A DNA stretch of 64,000 bases from Siphonodentalium dalli (lineage: Eukaryota > Mollusca > Scaphopoda > Gadilida > Siphonodentaliidae), in assembly GCA_032622095.1 (NCBI GenBank), contig CP136069.1, positions 71,573,319-71,637,318 of the forward strand. Reading direction: 5' to 3'. Both the position numbers and the translations under genes were made by a program. Shown one piece after another: positions 1 through 29,854 of the stretch (position 1 is the stretch's first letter; every line of letters begins with the position of its first letter). A model generated the notes under the pieces. It made no database searches. It was not told the origin of the DNA and saw only the letters and a list, made by a program, of their open reading frames with translations.

Positions 1-306
1 CCATTTTCCCACAACTCCGCCCTATGAGCAAAACCAGACCTGCTTAATATCTGATGGGGGTGTTTCTTATACAGATGAATTGGACTTAAGTCCAATTATT
101 TGGACTTAAGTTCAAATCAATCGAAAATGTGAAAACGGCTTGCCATAAAGAGCCGGTACCCACTTTAAATAAAAAAAATAAATATCCGAATTGATCCGAA
201 TCTACAAAATCAAGCACAGGTACCGAACAAAATGACCCCACTCCCAAAAATACATAACTCAGGTACCTGGAACAAAATCACCTCATCGGTGAAAGTACAT
301 GTAAGT

Positions 307-387
307 GTCGGCGCACACGGTCCCGGTTGTCCCCGGTTTACCCCGCAGCTGGGTAAAACGGGGACAACCGGGATCGTGTGCGCCGAC
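307..387. repeat. perfect-arm GC-rich hairpin (MITE-like)
   Basis: Two arms of about 38 bp, starting GTCGGCGCACACG and ending CGTGTGCGCCGAC, flank a short GCAGCT centre. A lone arm near 868-885 suggests a dispersed palindromic family. Confidence 0.7.
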
Positions 388-570
388 GCTTTGGGCCGGT
401 TTTTGTCGGATCCGATTTAACCGGACCGATCAAACTGAGTTTGATTTCATCCGGAAAAACTTCTTCTTCTTCTTTATAGGTGCATTCCACTGGAAAGCGT
501 AATGTCGCACCGGCATGCTCGGGAGCAGATTAAAAGTCGGTTAAAAGGTTAAAATCATAAGAGGGTTGCC

Positions 571-760
571 TCAGATGGTGGTGACGGCAAATCTGGAAAC
601 CATCTCCTTGAAGATGTCCATGTCGTCCCAATAAGCCACTCCTTCTAAACCGGCTCGTGACGATGGCAACGCGCGTGTTTTGCTTGTCACATGACCAAAA
701 ACATCATTCAAAATGTCGGAATAGTTAGCAGCGACCGCTATTCGAAAATTATGTCTAGAA
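571..760 (-). CDS. possible 3' terminal exon, unidentified
   Basis: Minus-strand open frame of about 60 codons ending at a stop, containing NYSDILNDVFGHVTSK and later YWDDMDIFKEMVSRFAV. Residue composition looks like real protein, and a TTCTAG acceptor-like site lies immediately upstream on the minus strand near 755-760. No family is recognised. It could be the last exon of a neighbouring gene transcribed leftwards, or a chance frame. Confidence 0.25.
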
Positions 761-1083
761 TTCTGATAAATCGACAAGTAACAACTGCTGGTAGACCTAT
801 GGGCAGAAAATAGGTGCCCGTATATAGTAATCGCAACAAGAGGGCGGATTTACCGGACACAATCGGGATCGTGTGCGCCGACACTAACCCTCCGTTATGT
901 ATACTTCTGGAAATTGTGGAATCGAGCATATATTAGTCGCGGAGCAATTTTCCAAATAATTCACGAAAATAGTACCAAGATAATCGTTAGATAAAGCAGA
1001 GATAGTTTGATATATCTCTGGTTAAAGACGATTAAAGTATTTAACTAGATTGAAGTTAAAAGGGAATAGATCCCCGATGCATG

Positions 1084-1203
1084 ACAGCCAACCAACTTGG
1101 CATACTCCGTGAGTGCAGACTGGCGCGTAGTTTTGTTTTGGGTAACTCGCCGCGGGCGCGGTATATATAAAATCGAGGTATTTAATTTATCAGCAATCAC
1201 ACC
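1084..1203 (+). promoter_or_regulatory. gene A core promoter
   Basis: A TATATATAA box lies at 1162-1170 and a TCACACC initiator-like site at 1197-1203, about 31-35 bp apart. A CCAAC motif near 1090 and a GC-rich CGCGGGCGCGG block just 5' of the TATA box are also present. Outside the TATA box and initiator it does not resemble the promoters of B and C. The predicted 5' UTR is about 59 nt. Confidence 0.65.
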
Positions 1204-1257
1204 ATAACCGACCAATATTCAACGGATTTGTTAGATTTTCGTATTTTACAAGTTAAC

Positions 1258-19146
<17,889 letters not shown>

Positions 19147-19194
19147 ATAGATGATACGGCGTCTATCAAAATATGTTGTCGGCTTTTAAATTAA

Positions 19195-19598
19195 AGGGAC
19201 ATAAGGCATTCACAGTGGGTAAATGTGAAAAATCATAAAGGTTTGTAAAACCATCATCAATAAGAAGAACATTGATAAACATACTTTGTTATTATTTGTA
19301 TTATTGGATAACTCCAGTGACGAAATTTCACATGTTAAAACCATTGTTATGTAAACATTACTGTTACAGTGAAACCATTTTATCAACAACCATTGGCAAA
19401 TAAAATTGCAAATCTGTGTTTTTACAGAATATATCTCATTGCTCTGACATTTTGCAATGTTGACCTTCATATGTTGCTCGACTTTTTCTTGATAAAATGG
19501 CTGACACTTAACAGTAATATTTACATAACAAAGGCTTTAACATGTGGCATATTGTCATTGACTTTTCACATTTACCCACTGCGAATGTCTTATGTCAC
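19195..19598. mobile_element. TTAA-target element in gene A 3' UTR
   Basis: The left end TTAA then AGGGACATAAGGCATTCACA is mirrored by TGCGAATGTCTTATGTCACT then TTAT. Gene B keeps the right arm (about 48543-48583, with TTAA) but lacks the left arm. Confidence 0.6.
19399..19404 (+). promoter_or_regulatory. possible gene A poly(A) signal
   Basis: AATAAA lies 253 bp after the stop codon, inside the TTAA-flanked inverted-repeat element at 19195-19598. The aligned site in gene B reads TATAAA, a weaker variant. A second AATAAA lies at 19848-19853. Which one is used cannot be told from sequence. Confidence 0.4.
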
Positions 19599-19603
19599 TT
19601 TAT

Positions 19604-20011
19604 TACATCGAAAAATACTGAATTACATGGGAAAATTTGATATTATTTAATCCATCTGTCTCATACAGATTACTCACAGTTCAGTGTTATCAAGATTTGC
19701 CCAGATATTTAGATCACATATGCATGTATAATATCAGTCAATACACAGTCATGAACTTAATTTGAAAAATCTTGGCCATTGGGTTTTGAAAATACAACAT
19801 CCAGCTTCCTATTCATGATCTAATGTGAATTTGTGACTTGAAAGAAAAATAAATACATGTTTGCCGTACAGTTCAATCAAGTATTATTTTATTCCCTCTC
19901 ATCTATCCCTGTGATATCTGAAAAAAATCAGAGTCTGGGAGATATTGATAGAAACTTAATTGACCCTTTAATTACTAAATGGATTCTTCCTAACATTGGA
20001 ATGGTTTATTA
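19604..20011. other. downstream flank of gene A
   Basis: Homology to gene B continues to about 19803 (to about 48757 in B), marking the right edge of the A/B duplication. Nothing else recognised. Confidence 0.5.
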
Positions 20012-20015
20012 TTAA

Positions 20016-20271
20016 CCCTTTCTTGACAGGAGCTGCGCTGATGCAGCATTAAAGCTCTTGTGCCAGTGTATTCTCTTATATATGCAAGTTTCCCCATAGG
20101 GAGCCTCACATATATATAAGAGAATGCACTGGCTTAAAAGATCAAGGTAAATAGTTAGGCCAATGTATTCACTTATATTTGCGAGGCTCCCTATGGGAGA
20201 CTTGCATATATCAGAGAATGCATTGGCACAAGGTTTTCGCAAAATTTCAGGAACCTACACTCATGGAAGGG
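20016..20271. mobile_element. TTAA-target element with two internal hairpins
   Basis: TTAA, CCCTTTCTTGACAGG at the left; ATGGAAGGG then TTTA at the right. The interior holds CATTCTCTTATATATGC hairpins. Related pieces occur at 9190, 24427, 32386, 34794 and 38197. Confidence 0.55.
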
Positions 20272-20943
20272 TTTATATTGAGGAAATTTTCAGTAAAGGG
20301 TATGATATTTGATAGGATATCATGCCCCATTTGGATATTACCATATAATATAGTCCCTCGGTAATAGAAAGTAAATTATTGTAAGATGGCCTAGAGTGAG
20401 CCATTCACATATTGTGTATGTAATTTACGAGTTTAAGGGCTTCATTCAAGAGTGTGAAGAGGGAAACTGGTACCACCCGGGTTGTTTATTATCATGTGAT
20501 GCTTTGTGGTCGTTCAAATTACGGATGGTCGAGTAGATGGATGAGGCTGCAGGGAATACTGACTCGTCAAGTCGGTGTTTAACACATGATTTCCATGTAT
20601 ACTCTTAATGGGGCATGATGAAATATAATCAGAAGGGCTCCTTATTCATTTGTGGTAAATGTTTAATATTATAATAAGTTCAACAAGTTCAACAACCTAT
20701 TATCTGAACATTTCCTAAGGAACTACTCGTCGATACCACTCTACTCAGTAAAGACAGGATTGGACCTCCTCTCTAAACATTTATAAAGATGTTAAAAGGC
20801 ATATTGTGTGCTTATATGTCCTTGTTTCAAACTGTTCTTATACTGCACTTAGATTAAAAATAACATTCAACTGTTAATGCAAAAAAATCAAAACGCATCA
20901 GTTTTAGCTTTTTAATGTGACCAATTCAGGTTTGCATAGTTAA
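20272..20943. other. no recognised feature
   Basis: AT-rich sequence. A short block near 20700 (TTATCTGAACATTTCCTA) resembles sequence at 58790 and 61670. Confidence 0.4.
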
Positions 20944-21355
20944 AGGCCCACTTAATTTTCGAATGCCCAGATAACATTATACAAAACATATTCCATAATG
21001 TATACCATTTCGAAGAGGAATATAAAATATATATTCCACCAGAATACGGAACAGCTGTGGCCTAGGTGTGTCCAACAAGTGATAGAGATTCTCAGATTCA
21101 TTCCAAGACTTCTCCGTTGTCAACCCCAGAATTCAAACAGATATAAAAGTTGTTCCCCTTCCATTGAGAATAAGACTTTACAGTACAGTCCACATCAAAA
21201 TTAAGCACAGAACACACCTCGGTACCTAGACGAAAACATGTTCCCAGTTTATTCGACCGGATCAGTTGATAGTGGAGCTTCCTCTTTAAATTGGTGTATA
21301 ATATGGAATATGTTGTACATAATGTGATCTGGTTATTCGAAAATTAAGTGGGCCT
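20944..21355. mobile_element. TTAA-target TIR element, 412 bp
   Basis: TTAA, AGGCCCACTTAATTTTCGAA, and about 70 bp inverted arms ending ATTAAGTGGGCCT, TTAA. Confidence 0.75.
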
Positions 21356-22094
21356 TTAAGGAGGTGCCCCATTCGTGAATTCAAAAATAGCATACATTGG
21401 TTATAAAGGATTATGATTTCTTTTCTTCAAATTGATAGTTTGATATTGATTTTTTTATGTTTACCCATACCATAGTATGGTAAACATAGTGTCGTTGTCC
21501 GGATTGACCACTCGTCGTGCATCCGTCCGTAGACACTTTACACATGGTGCGATAAATCGGAACATTTTCGAACTGATCAGAACTCAATTTTTTATGAGTT
21601 TCTCGGACCTAAATACAGATCGAGTTCAAATATGGGTTTGATCGGAGTTTTTTTTACGGAGTTATGGCCCTTTTTCGACTTTGAGTTACGACAGCATTCA
21701 AACAATTTTTATCTGATCTGAACCAAATTTGGTATGCGAGTTTCTCAGCCCAAAATACAGATCGAGTTCGAATATGGGTTTGATCCGATATTTTTTAATG
21801 GAGTTATGGCCCTTTGATTATTTTATTCATCTCTAAAATATATCAAAGATACACAGTTTGCACTGTCCAGATAGAATCTAATAAATCAGGTTTACAATGC
21901 CATGAAGTTCTCTTCTCACACAGAGCAACGGAGATAGTATCCAGTTACAATGACTATCTCTTGCATTGAGTTAATTAACTGCAGGGAGATGTGTTGGCCA
22001 TATGATGAGATATCATGGATGGAATGTTTATACTATTATATTTTATATGCATGGTTATTTAAATTTTATCTTAAAGGCATACTCTGGTTTTATT

Positions 22095-25000
22095 AGCTCA
22101 CCTGAGATGAAGTCTCCGGTGGAGCTATAGTCGTCACTCCTCGTCCGTCCGTCGAGAATCATCTTCTCCTCCCGAACCAGAAGACCGAATGGGTTCATAT
22201 TTGGTGTGGATGTTTCCTAGGTGACTCGCATTCAGATTTGTTAAAATCAGGTCACCAGGTCAATTAGTTGCAAAACCAGGGCCATAACTCTATTCCTCCC
22301 TAGTAATTCTTAGAACTTCTTCTCAATAACCATTGGGCCGTTTTAGTTAATATTTTGTATGGAGGGTCCTTGGGTGACTGGGTTTCAGATTTGTTCAAAT
22401 GGGGACAAATAGGTGCCGAGCCAGGGCCATAACTCTATTCCTCCCTAGTAATTCTTGGAACGTCTTCTTCTCAAGAACCATTGGGCCGATTTAGCTAATA
22501 TTTTGTGTGGTGGGTCCTGGGGTTCATATTTGTTCAAATGGGGTCACTGGGTCAAATAGGGGCAGGGACATAACTCTAAAAACAAAAAATAACATTTTTG
22601 CATTTTGACCTTTATTTTTTTTTAGACACATCACAGCCTCATATTTCTTACCTAGATTTTTCTTAGCATGTTCTTCATCTGTATGGATTTTGGTATTGTT
22701 TATTTAACCCTTTCCACTCTTGTTTTTATATAGAATTCATCCAAGACAGGATGACTCAAACATTTTTCATCTGATCGACACCAAATTTGGTATATGAATT
22801 TTTGACACCTATATACAGATCAAGTTCAATTATGGGTTTGATCCGATATATTTTAAAGAGTTATGGCCCTTTATAATTCACACCTCTTTGCTATGCACTA
22901 TGAATTTTTAAGAGAAAATGACAAAGCTGAAGGCTGCATTATTGAAGAAGCCAATTTATCACTGTGTGGACACCTGATACTCTGGCTAAAGACTGCTTGC
23001 TTGCAGACCAGTTTACCATCTGTCATTACATGACATGACATTAGTTAAACACCTATTCTATAAGAATAAATAGGAATAGTCCATTGTTCATTTCTTCAAG
23101 CCTGGACATAGTGTGTCTGACATTTGCAGAATGAGGTCCCCAGATGGTGAATTTAGTGTTGCTACCCGTACAGCAGGCTAGCATCACCAAATACACCCTC
23201 CAGGGACCTAATTCTGCTTAGGCCTCATCTTCTGGGAAGTATCCTAAGTGTCAAATTGAAATTTTGTTTTAGTTACTTTTTGACTTTTTCCCACCTGTTC
23301 AGTTTCAATGTCCCCCTAATTTGCAGAAGATAAAATGCATAATTGAGGTGTGCATCACCAACTTCAACTGTAGAACTTCAATCTGTTCCTAGGTTTCTAT
23401 TGGCCATTGAGGCCTAATTCAACGGCCTAATCAGACTGAGAATCAATTCGGTGATGCTAGCCCGCCTTGTCGAATAGTGTCATTAAATTCACCTTTTGGG
23501 GACCTTATTCTGCAAATGTCAGACACACTAAATTCATAAATTCATAATTCATAACATTTTTTTTTAGATTGAACACCTTTCTCAATTTAACCACAAAAAA
23601 AAAACAAATACTAAACAAATAAAATCATAATTTTATTTTTTTTGTTTTATATATTTTTTTTAATTTTAATTAAGATTTAATTCCTTGCTCATATTTAATT
23701 TTTTGTTTAAACTTATTAGAACAAAACAACTAACACCATTATAACAGCCATCGGGTTGACCACACCAAATTTGATTTAAATCAGTCTAAAATCAAGAACA
23801 TGCAAACAGCAGACACTCAGAGCAGGGTTCTGTTCCTTAACAGCATATAGAAGTCACATTGTGCTGGCTAAGGTGATTAATGAGATGGCAGTATTAACAA
23901 AATATGCTTGGGAGTGAAAGCTTTGATGTCTTAGAGATATCTGCCTGGTAGAGAGCTGTATATAAGGCCAAACAAAATAATACCTGTGTTTAGGGTTACA
24001 TGGTCCAAAATAATTAGGGTAGGTAGGTAGGGAATATATATATATTTTGTTTTATTCTGAATTATATTGGGTCATTGACAATTCAATCTAGAAAGCTTCA
24101 CAATTCAGATTAATTGAAAGGTTCAATACTAAATATTGTTAATCCTGAATTAGCCAGAGCACTAGACTAAAACTTCTAAATCGTTTTTATAGGAGAGGTT
24201 TGAAAATGGGTAAGATACCTTTCGAAGCCCTTCCCACTTAGCAAAAAAAATATCTGTCTACAGTCCAATAAAAAGTTTTGGGTAGGAACCTTTTTCTAGG
24301 GTAGGTAGGGAAACCCTAAACATAGGTATTTAATTTTTTTTTTACCTAAATGACCTGTGACTTATGATAACAAACTAATTCCAAAGCCAAGTGTGAATCT
24401 GACAGTTAGGCCATTATTGATATACCCTTTCATGAGGGGAGCTCCCCTGGTGCAGCATTAAAGATCATGTAACAGTGCTTTCTCTTATAAATGCGAGCCT
24501 CCCATAGGGAGCCAGGGACATAAATTATCCGTTTATTGTAATTCTTAAAACGTCTTCGTATCAAGAACCATCAGGCCTATTCAGCTTATTTTTGGTACGG
24601 GTGACTGGGATTCAGAATTGGATCACTGGGTCAAATAGGGGCAGATCCATGGACATAATTCTTTCCCTTAATAGTTATTATTAAAACATCGTCTCGAGAA
24701 CCATTTGGCATATTAAGCATATATTTGGTATGGAGAGTCCTTGGGTCACTGGTATTCAAATTTGTTAAAATGGTGTCACCAGGACAAATAGGGGTGCGAC
24801 CCTATTTTAATTCTTAAAATGGCTCATCCTCGAGACCCACCAGGCCTATTTAGCGTATATGTAGTATGGAGGGTCTTTTTGTTACTTGGGACTGGGTTAC
24901 TGATTTTTTTAAATGGGTTCAACCAGTCAAGAAATGACATTTGGTGTATATGGCCTATGGAGAGTTGGGATCAATATTTGTTTGATTGCGGTCCACCATT

Positions 25001-25354
25001 AAAAAAAGGGGGGGGGCATGTCAGGTTGGAACTTTGCAACAGTTACGATAGCTTGAGGTATCAGTTGTAAAATTCCAACATTTGCAAAGGAATTTTACGA
25101 ACTTGAGAGTGTGTTTGCTTCATTGGGAGTGTGTTCACTTCAGTTAGGGGGGAGCAGACTATGTAGGGTGGTGGTGATCAGGGCCATGCAGTTGAAAATT
25201 TAAAAGTGCTTAATGGAGACCAACTAGCTACGTCCCCCTTTAGGACTACTTGTTTTAAAATGATTTTGACAAGTACTATTTCTTGTGGTCTTCCTTGTCT
25301 CAGACTTCTCAGTCTTTACAGTCTGGTGAGCGTCTCCACAGTCATTGACTGTCT
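22095..25354 (+). mobile_element. Helentron/HINE-like family B element
   Basis: Starts AGCTCACC...GGTGGAGCT (a short inverted repeat), then CGTCCGTCCGTC, then core units of about 150 bp with CATAACTCTATTCCTCCC; it ends at hairpin ACAGTCATTGACTGT plus CTT. The empty site in copy 1 lies in the ATTGTTTAATAG context at about 12458. It contains further insertions, including 23983-24326. Confidence 0.6.
23983..24326. mobile_element. TA-flanked 344 bp MITE
   Basis: Termini CCTGTGTTTAGGGTT and AACCCTAAACATAGG with TA outside; internal GGGTAGGTAGG blocks near both ends. Confidence 0.55.
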
Positions 25355-25547
25355 TGTTGTTTAATAGCATTACTATTGGAGGTTAATAATGTGATTGTGT
25401 TTAGTAGATTTGTTGGTTGCATGGGAAGACAACTTTGGTTTTCAAATTTTTAAAAACTTGAGAGCTCTGTATCAGTCTATGAGAACAAAATAATTGTTCA
25501 TAACACTTTTAGAACTGTAGGTCTAGTTTGTTTTATTTATATATTAA

Positions 25548-26040
25548 CTAGCCGATGAGCCCGACGTTGTCCGGGCTATTTAAAAACCAAATTTCAAGTC
25601 GATAGCTCCACCCGTTTCCGAGATCTGGTCTGCGCTGGCGTCGCACGGGCTCGGCGACCGGATAAAATTCGTATCCGGGGCAAGATACATTCACATACCA
25701 AATTTCAAGTCGATAGCTCCACCCGTTTCCGAGATCTCGTCTGCGCATGCACGAAGATGGCGTCGCACGGGCTCGGCGACCCGATAAAATTCGTATCCGG
25801 GGCAAGATACATTCACATAGCAAATTTCAAGTCGATAGCTCCACCCGTTTCCGAGATCTCGTCTGCGCATGCGCGAAGCGGGCGCCGCACGGGCTCGCCA
25901 ATACGACAACGTCCACCGCCTGGTCAAATTACACACACGTACCAAGTTTCGTCCCGATCGGTCGAGAATCGTAGATTTGTATACATGACAAACAAACATA
26001 CAGACAAACAGACAAACAAACAGAGGTCTTCAAAATATAT
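25548..26040 (+). mobile_element. GC-rich interspersed repeat with three ~115 bp units
   Basis: Begins CTAGCCGATGAGCCCGACGT. AATTTCAAGTCGATAGCTCC recurs at about 25590, 25701 and 25822, and it ends with ACAAACATACAGACAAAC microsatellite sequence. Its GC content is far above its surroundings. Copy 1 of family A (near 12625) is the empty site. Class unknown. Confidence 0.55.
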
Positions 26041-26431
26041 ATGAGATGGAAAGCTTTTTCGACATTGATTTCAATTGATTACAAATGTGAATTGAAATAT
26101 TTAAAGGGGCACACCAGGTTTGATATATTTTTCTTGTACTCTGCATGAGATAAAACTTTTTATGTGTACCCATACCATAGTATGGTACACATAGTGTCAA
26201 CGTCCGGCTTGACCACTCGTCGTTCGTCTGTCTGTCCGTCCGTAGACACTTTTGGCATAATGCGATAACTCAAAACATTTTCTATTTGATCGGAACCAAA
26301 TTTTGTATATAGGTTTCTCAGCCGAAAATACAGTTCGAGTTCGAATATGGGTTTGATCCGAGTTTTTTTTTACAGTTATAGCCCTTTTTTTACTTAGAAT
26401 TCACGCATGCTGCCATAACTCAAACATTTTT

Positions 26432-29400
26432 AGCTCAACTTACTTTGTAAGTTTGAGCTATTGCCATGGTTTGGCGTCCGTCGTCCGTGTGTGCGTGTGT
26501 CCGTCAACAATTTCCTTTGGCGCGGGCTACAGGTCATACCTTTGGACTGATCTTTATGAAATTTGTCATGAATGTTGACATTGACATGTAGATGGGAACA
26601 AGTCATTTTGGGGTCATTCGGCCAAAAAACATGGCCGCTGGTGGCCATCTTGGATTTCAAAATTCAATCCATTGGCGCGGGCTACAGGTCGTACTGTTTG
26701 TCTGATCATCATGAAATGTGTCATGGATGTTAATATTGACATGTAGATGGGAACGAGTGATTTTGGGGTCGTTCGGCCAAAAAACATGGCCGCCAGCAGC
26801 CATCTTGGATTTTACTCTTTGCATGACTAAATCCTTTGGCGCGGGCTACAGGTCGTTGCGTTTGTCGGAAGTTCATGAAATTTGTCATGGATGTTAACAA
26901 TGACATGTAGATAGGAACGAGTCATTTTGGGGTCGTTCGGCCAAAAACATGGCCGCCAGCAGACATCTTGGATTTTACTCTTTGCATGACTAAATCCTTT
27001 GGCGCGGGATACAGGTCGTACATTTTGTCTGATCTTTATGAAATTTGTCATGAATGTTGACATTGACATGTAGATGGGAACGAGTCATTTTGGGGTTATT
27101 CGGCCAAAAAACATGGCCGCTGGTGGCCATTTTGGATTTCAAAATTCAATCCATTGGCGCGGGCTACAGGTCGTACTGCTTGTCTGATCATCATGAAATT
27201 TGTCATGGATGTTAATATTGACATGTAGATGGGAACGAGTCATTCTGGGGTCGTTTGGCCAAAAAACATGGCCGTCAGCAGCCATCTTGGATTTACTCTT
27301 TGCATGACTAAATCCTTTGGCGCGGACTACAAGTCGTAGCTTTGGTCAGATCTTCATGAAATTTGTCATGGATGTTAACAATGACATGTAGATGGGAACG
27401 AGTCGTTTTGGGGTCATTCGGCCAAAAAACATGGCCGTCAGCAGCCATCTTGGATTTTACTCTTTGCATGACTAAATCCTTTGGCGCGGGCTACAAGTCG
27501 TAGCTTTGGTCAGATCTTCATGAAATTTGTCATGGATGTTAACAATGACATGTAGATGGGAACGAGTCTTCTTGGGGTCATTCGGCCAAAAAATATGGCC
27601 GCCAGCAGCCATCTTGGAATTTACTCTTTGCATGACTAAATTCTTTGGCGCGGACTACAGGTCGTACCTTTGGTGTGATCTTTATGAAATTTGTTAGGAA
27701 TGTTGACATTGACATGTAGATGGGAACGACTCATTTTTGGGTCATTCGGCATAAAAACATGGCTGCCAGCGGCCATCTTGGATTTCAAAATTCAATCCAT
27801 TGGCGCGGGCTACAGGTTGTACTGCTTGTCTGATCATCATGAAATTTTGCATGGATGTTAATATTGACATGTAGATGGAAACGAGTCATTCTGGGGTCGT
27901 TCGGCCAAAAAACATGGCCGCCAGCAGCCATCTTGGATTTTACTCTTTGCATGACTAAATCCTTTGGCGCGGGCTACAAGTCGTGGCTTTGTTCAGATCT
28001 TCATGAAATTTGTCATGGATGTTAACAATGACATGTAGATGGGAACGAGTCGTTTTGGGGTCATTCGGCCAAAAAACATGGCCGTCAGCAGCCATCTTGG
28101 ATTTTACTCTTTGCATGACTAAATCCTTTGGCGCGGGCTACAAGTCGTAGCTTTGGTCAGATCTTCATGAAATTTGTCATGAATGTTAACAATGACATGT
28201 AGATGGGAACGAGTCTTCTTGGGGTCATTCGGCCAAAAAACATGGCCGCCAGCAGCCATCTTGGAATTTACTCTTTGCATGACTAAATTCTTTGGCGCGG
28301 ACTAAAGGTCGTACCTTTGGTGTGATCTTTATGAAATTTGTTAGGAATGTTGACATTGACATGTAGATGGGAACGACTCATTTTTGGGTCATTCGGCATA
28401 AAAACATGGCTGCCAGCGGCCATCTTGGATTTCAAAATTCAATCCATTGGCGCGGGCTACAGGTTGTACTGCTTGTCTGATCATCATGAAATTTTGCATG
28501 GATGTTAATATTGACATGTAGATGGAAACGAGTCATTCTGGGGTCGTTCGGCCAAAAAACATGGCCGTCAGCAGCCATCTTGGATTTTACTCTTTGCATG
28601 ACTAAATCCTTTGGCGCGGGCTACAAGTCGTGGCTTTGTTCAGATCTTCATGAAATTTGTCATGTATGTTAACAATGACATCTTGATGGGAACGAGTCAT
28701 TTTGGGGTCATTCGGCCAAAAAACATGGCCGCCAGCAGCCATCTTGGATTTTACTCTTTGCATGACTAAATTCTTTGGCGCGGGCTACAGGTCATAGCTT
28801 TGGTCAGATCTACATGAAATTTGTCATGGATGTTAACAATGACATGTAGATGGGAACGAGTCTTTTTGGGGTTATTCGGCCAAAAAACATGGCCACTGGC
28901 GGCCATCTTGGATTTCAAAATTCAATCCATTGGCGCGGGCTACAGATCGTACTGCTTGTCTGATCATCATGAAATTTGTCATGGATGTTAATATTGACAT
29001 GTAGATTGGAACGAGTCATTCTGGGGTCGTTCGGCCAAAAAACATGGCAGTCAGCAGCCATCTTGGATTTTACTCTTTGCATGACTAAATCCTTTGTCAC
29101 GGGCTACAAGTCGTAGCTTTGGTCAGATCTTCATGAAATTTGTCATGGATGTTAATATTGACATGTAGATGGGAACGAGTCATTTTGGGGTCGTTCTGCC
29201 AAAAAACATGGCCGTCAGCAGCCATCTTGGATTTTACTCTTTGCATGACTAAATCCTTTGGCGCGGGCTACAGGTCGTAGCTTTGGTCGGAACTTCATGA
29301 AATTTGTCATGGATGTTAACAATGACATGTAGATGGGAATGAGTCCTTTTGGGGTCATTCGGCCAAAAATCATGGCTGCTGGTGGCCATCTTGGATTTCA

Positions 29401-29854
29401 AAATTCAATCCATTTGCGCGGGCTACAGGTCGTACTATTCGTCTGATCATCATGCAATTTGTCATGGATGTTAATATTGACATGTAGATGGGAACGAGTC
29501 ATTTTGGGGTCGTTCGGCCGGCCAAAAAAAATGGCCGTCAGCAGCCATCTTGGATTTTACTCTTTGCATGACTAAATCCTTTGGCGCGGGCTACAGGTCG
29601 TAGCTTTGGTCGGATCTTCATGAAATTTGTCACGGATGTTAACAATGACATGTAGATGGGAACGAGTCCTTTTGGGGTTAATCGGCCAAAAAACATGGCT
29701 GCCAGCAGCCATCTTGGATTTTACTCTTTGCATGACCAAATCTTTTGGCACAGGTTAGACATTTCAATTAGCACCTTTCCTATTCATCCATTGACTGTCA
29801 ACCATTAAATTATTCCCCTACATAAGTTGAGCTACAGTGTCACTGACACTTTCA
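26432..29854 (+). mobile_element. Helentron/HINE-like family C, ~20-unit core array
   Basis: 5' palindrome AGCTCAACTTAC...GTAAGTTTGAGCT, a GTCC/GTGT microsatellite, about 20 units of 150-166 bp each marked by TTGGCGCGGGCTACAGGTCG and ACATGTAGATGGGAACGAG, then hairpin AGTGTCACTGACACT plus TTCAT. It is inserted in a T-run of family A copy 3. Confidence 0.7.

Larger units (their letters stand above)
1..1083. other. 5' flank of gene A
   Basis: Apart from the hairpin at 307-387 and a possible minus-strand exon at 571-760, nothing recognisable was seen. A half-copy of the hairpin arm (GATCGTGTGCGCCGACAC) recurs at about 868-885. No homology to the upstream regions of genes B or C was noticed. Confidence 0.5.

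Noticed and set aside
25548-26044. Four overlapping GC-rich ORFs of 75-102 codons on both strands
   Set aside because: Produced by the GC-rich tandem repeat; the same words repeat every ~115 bp and frames conflict.
26430-29100. Minus-strand ORFs of 61-80 codons (NIHDKFH-type)
   Set aside because: They are frames read through the tandem repeat units, broken between units, with no start/stop consistency.
26500-29750. Regular direct repeats that might suggest a CRISPR array
   Set aside because: Units are ~160 bp, have no spacer/repeat division, and lie in eukaryotic intergenic DNA inside a transposon-like element.
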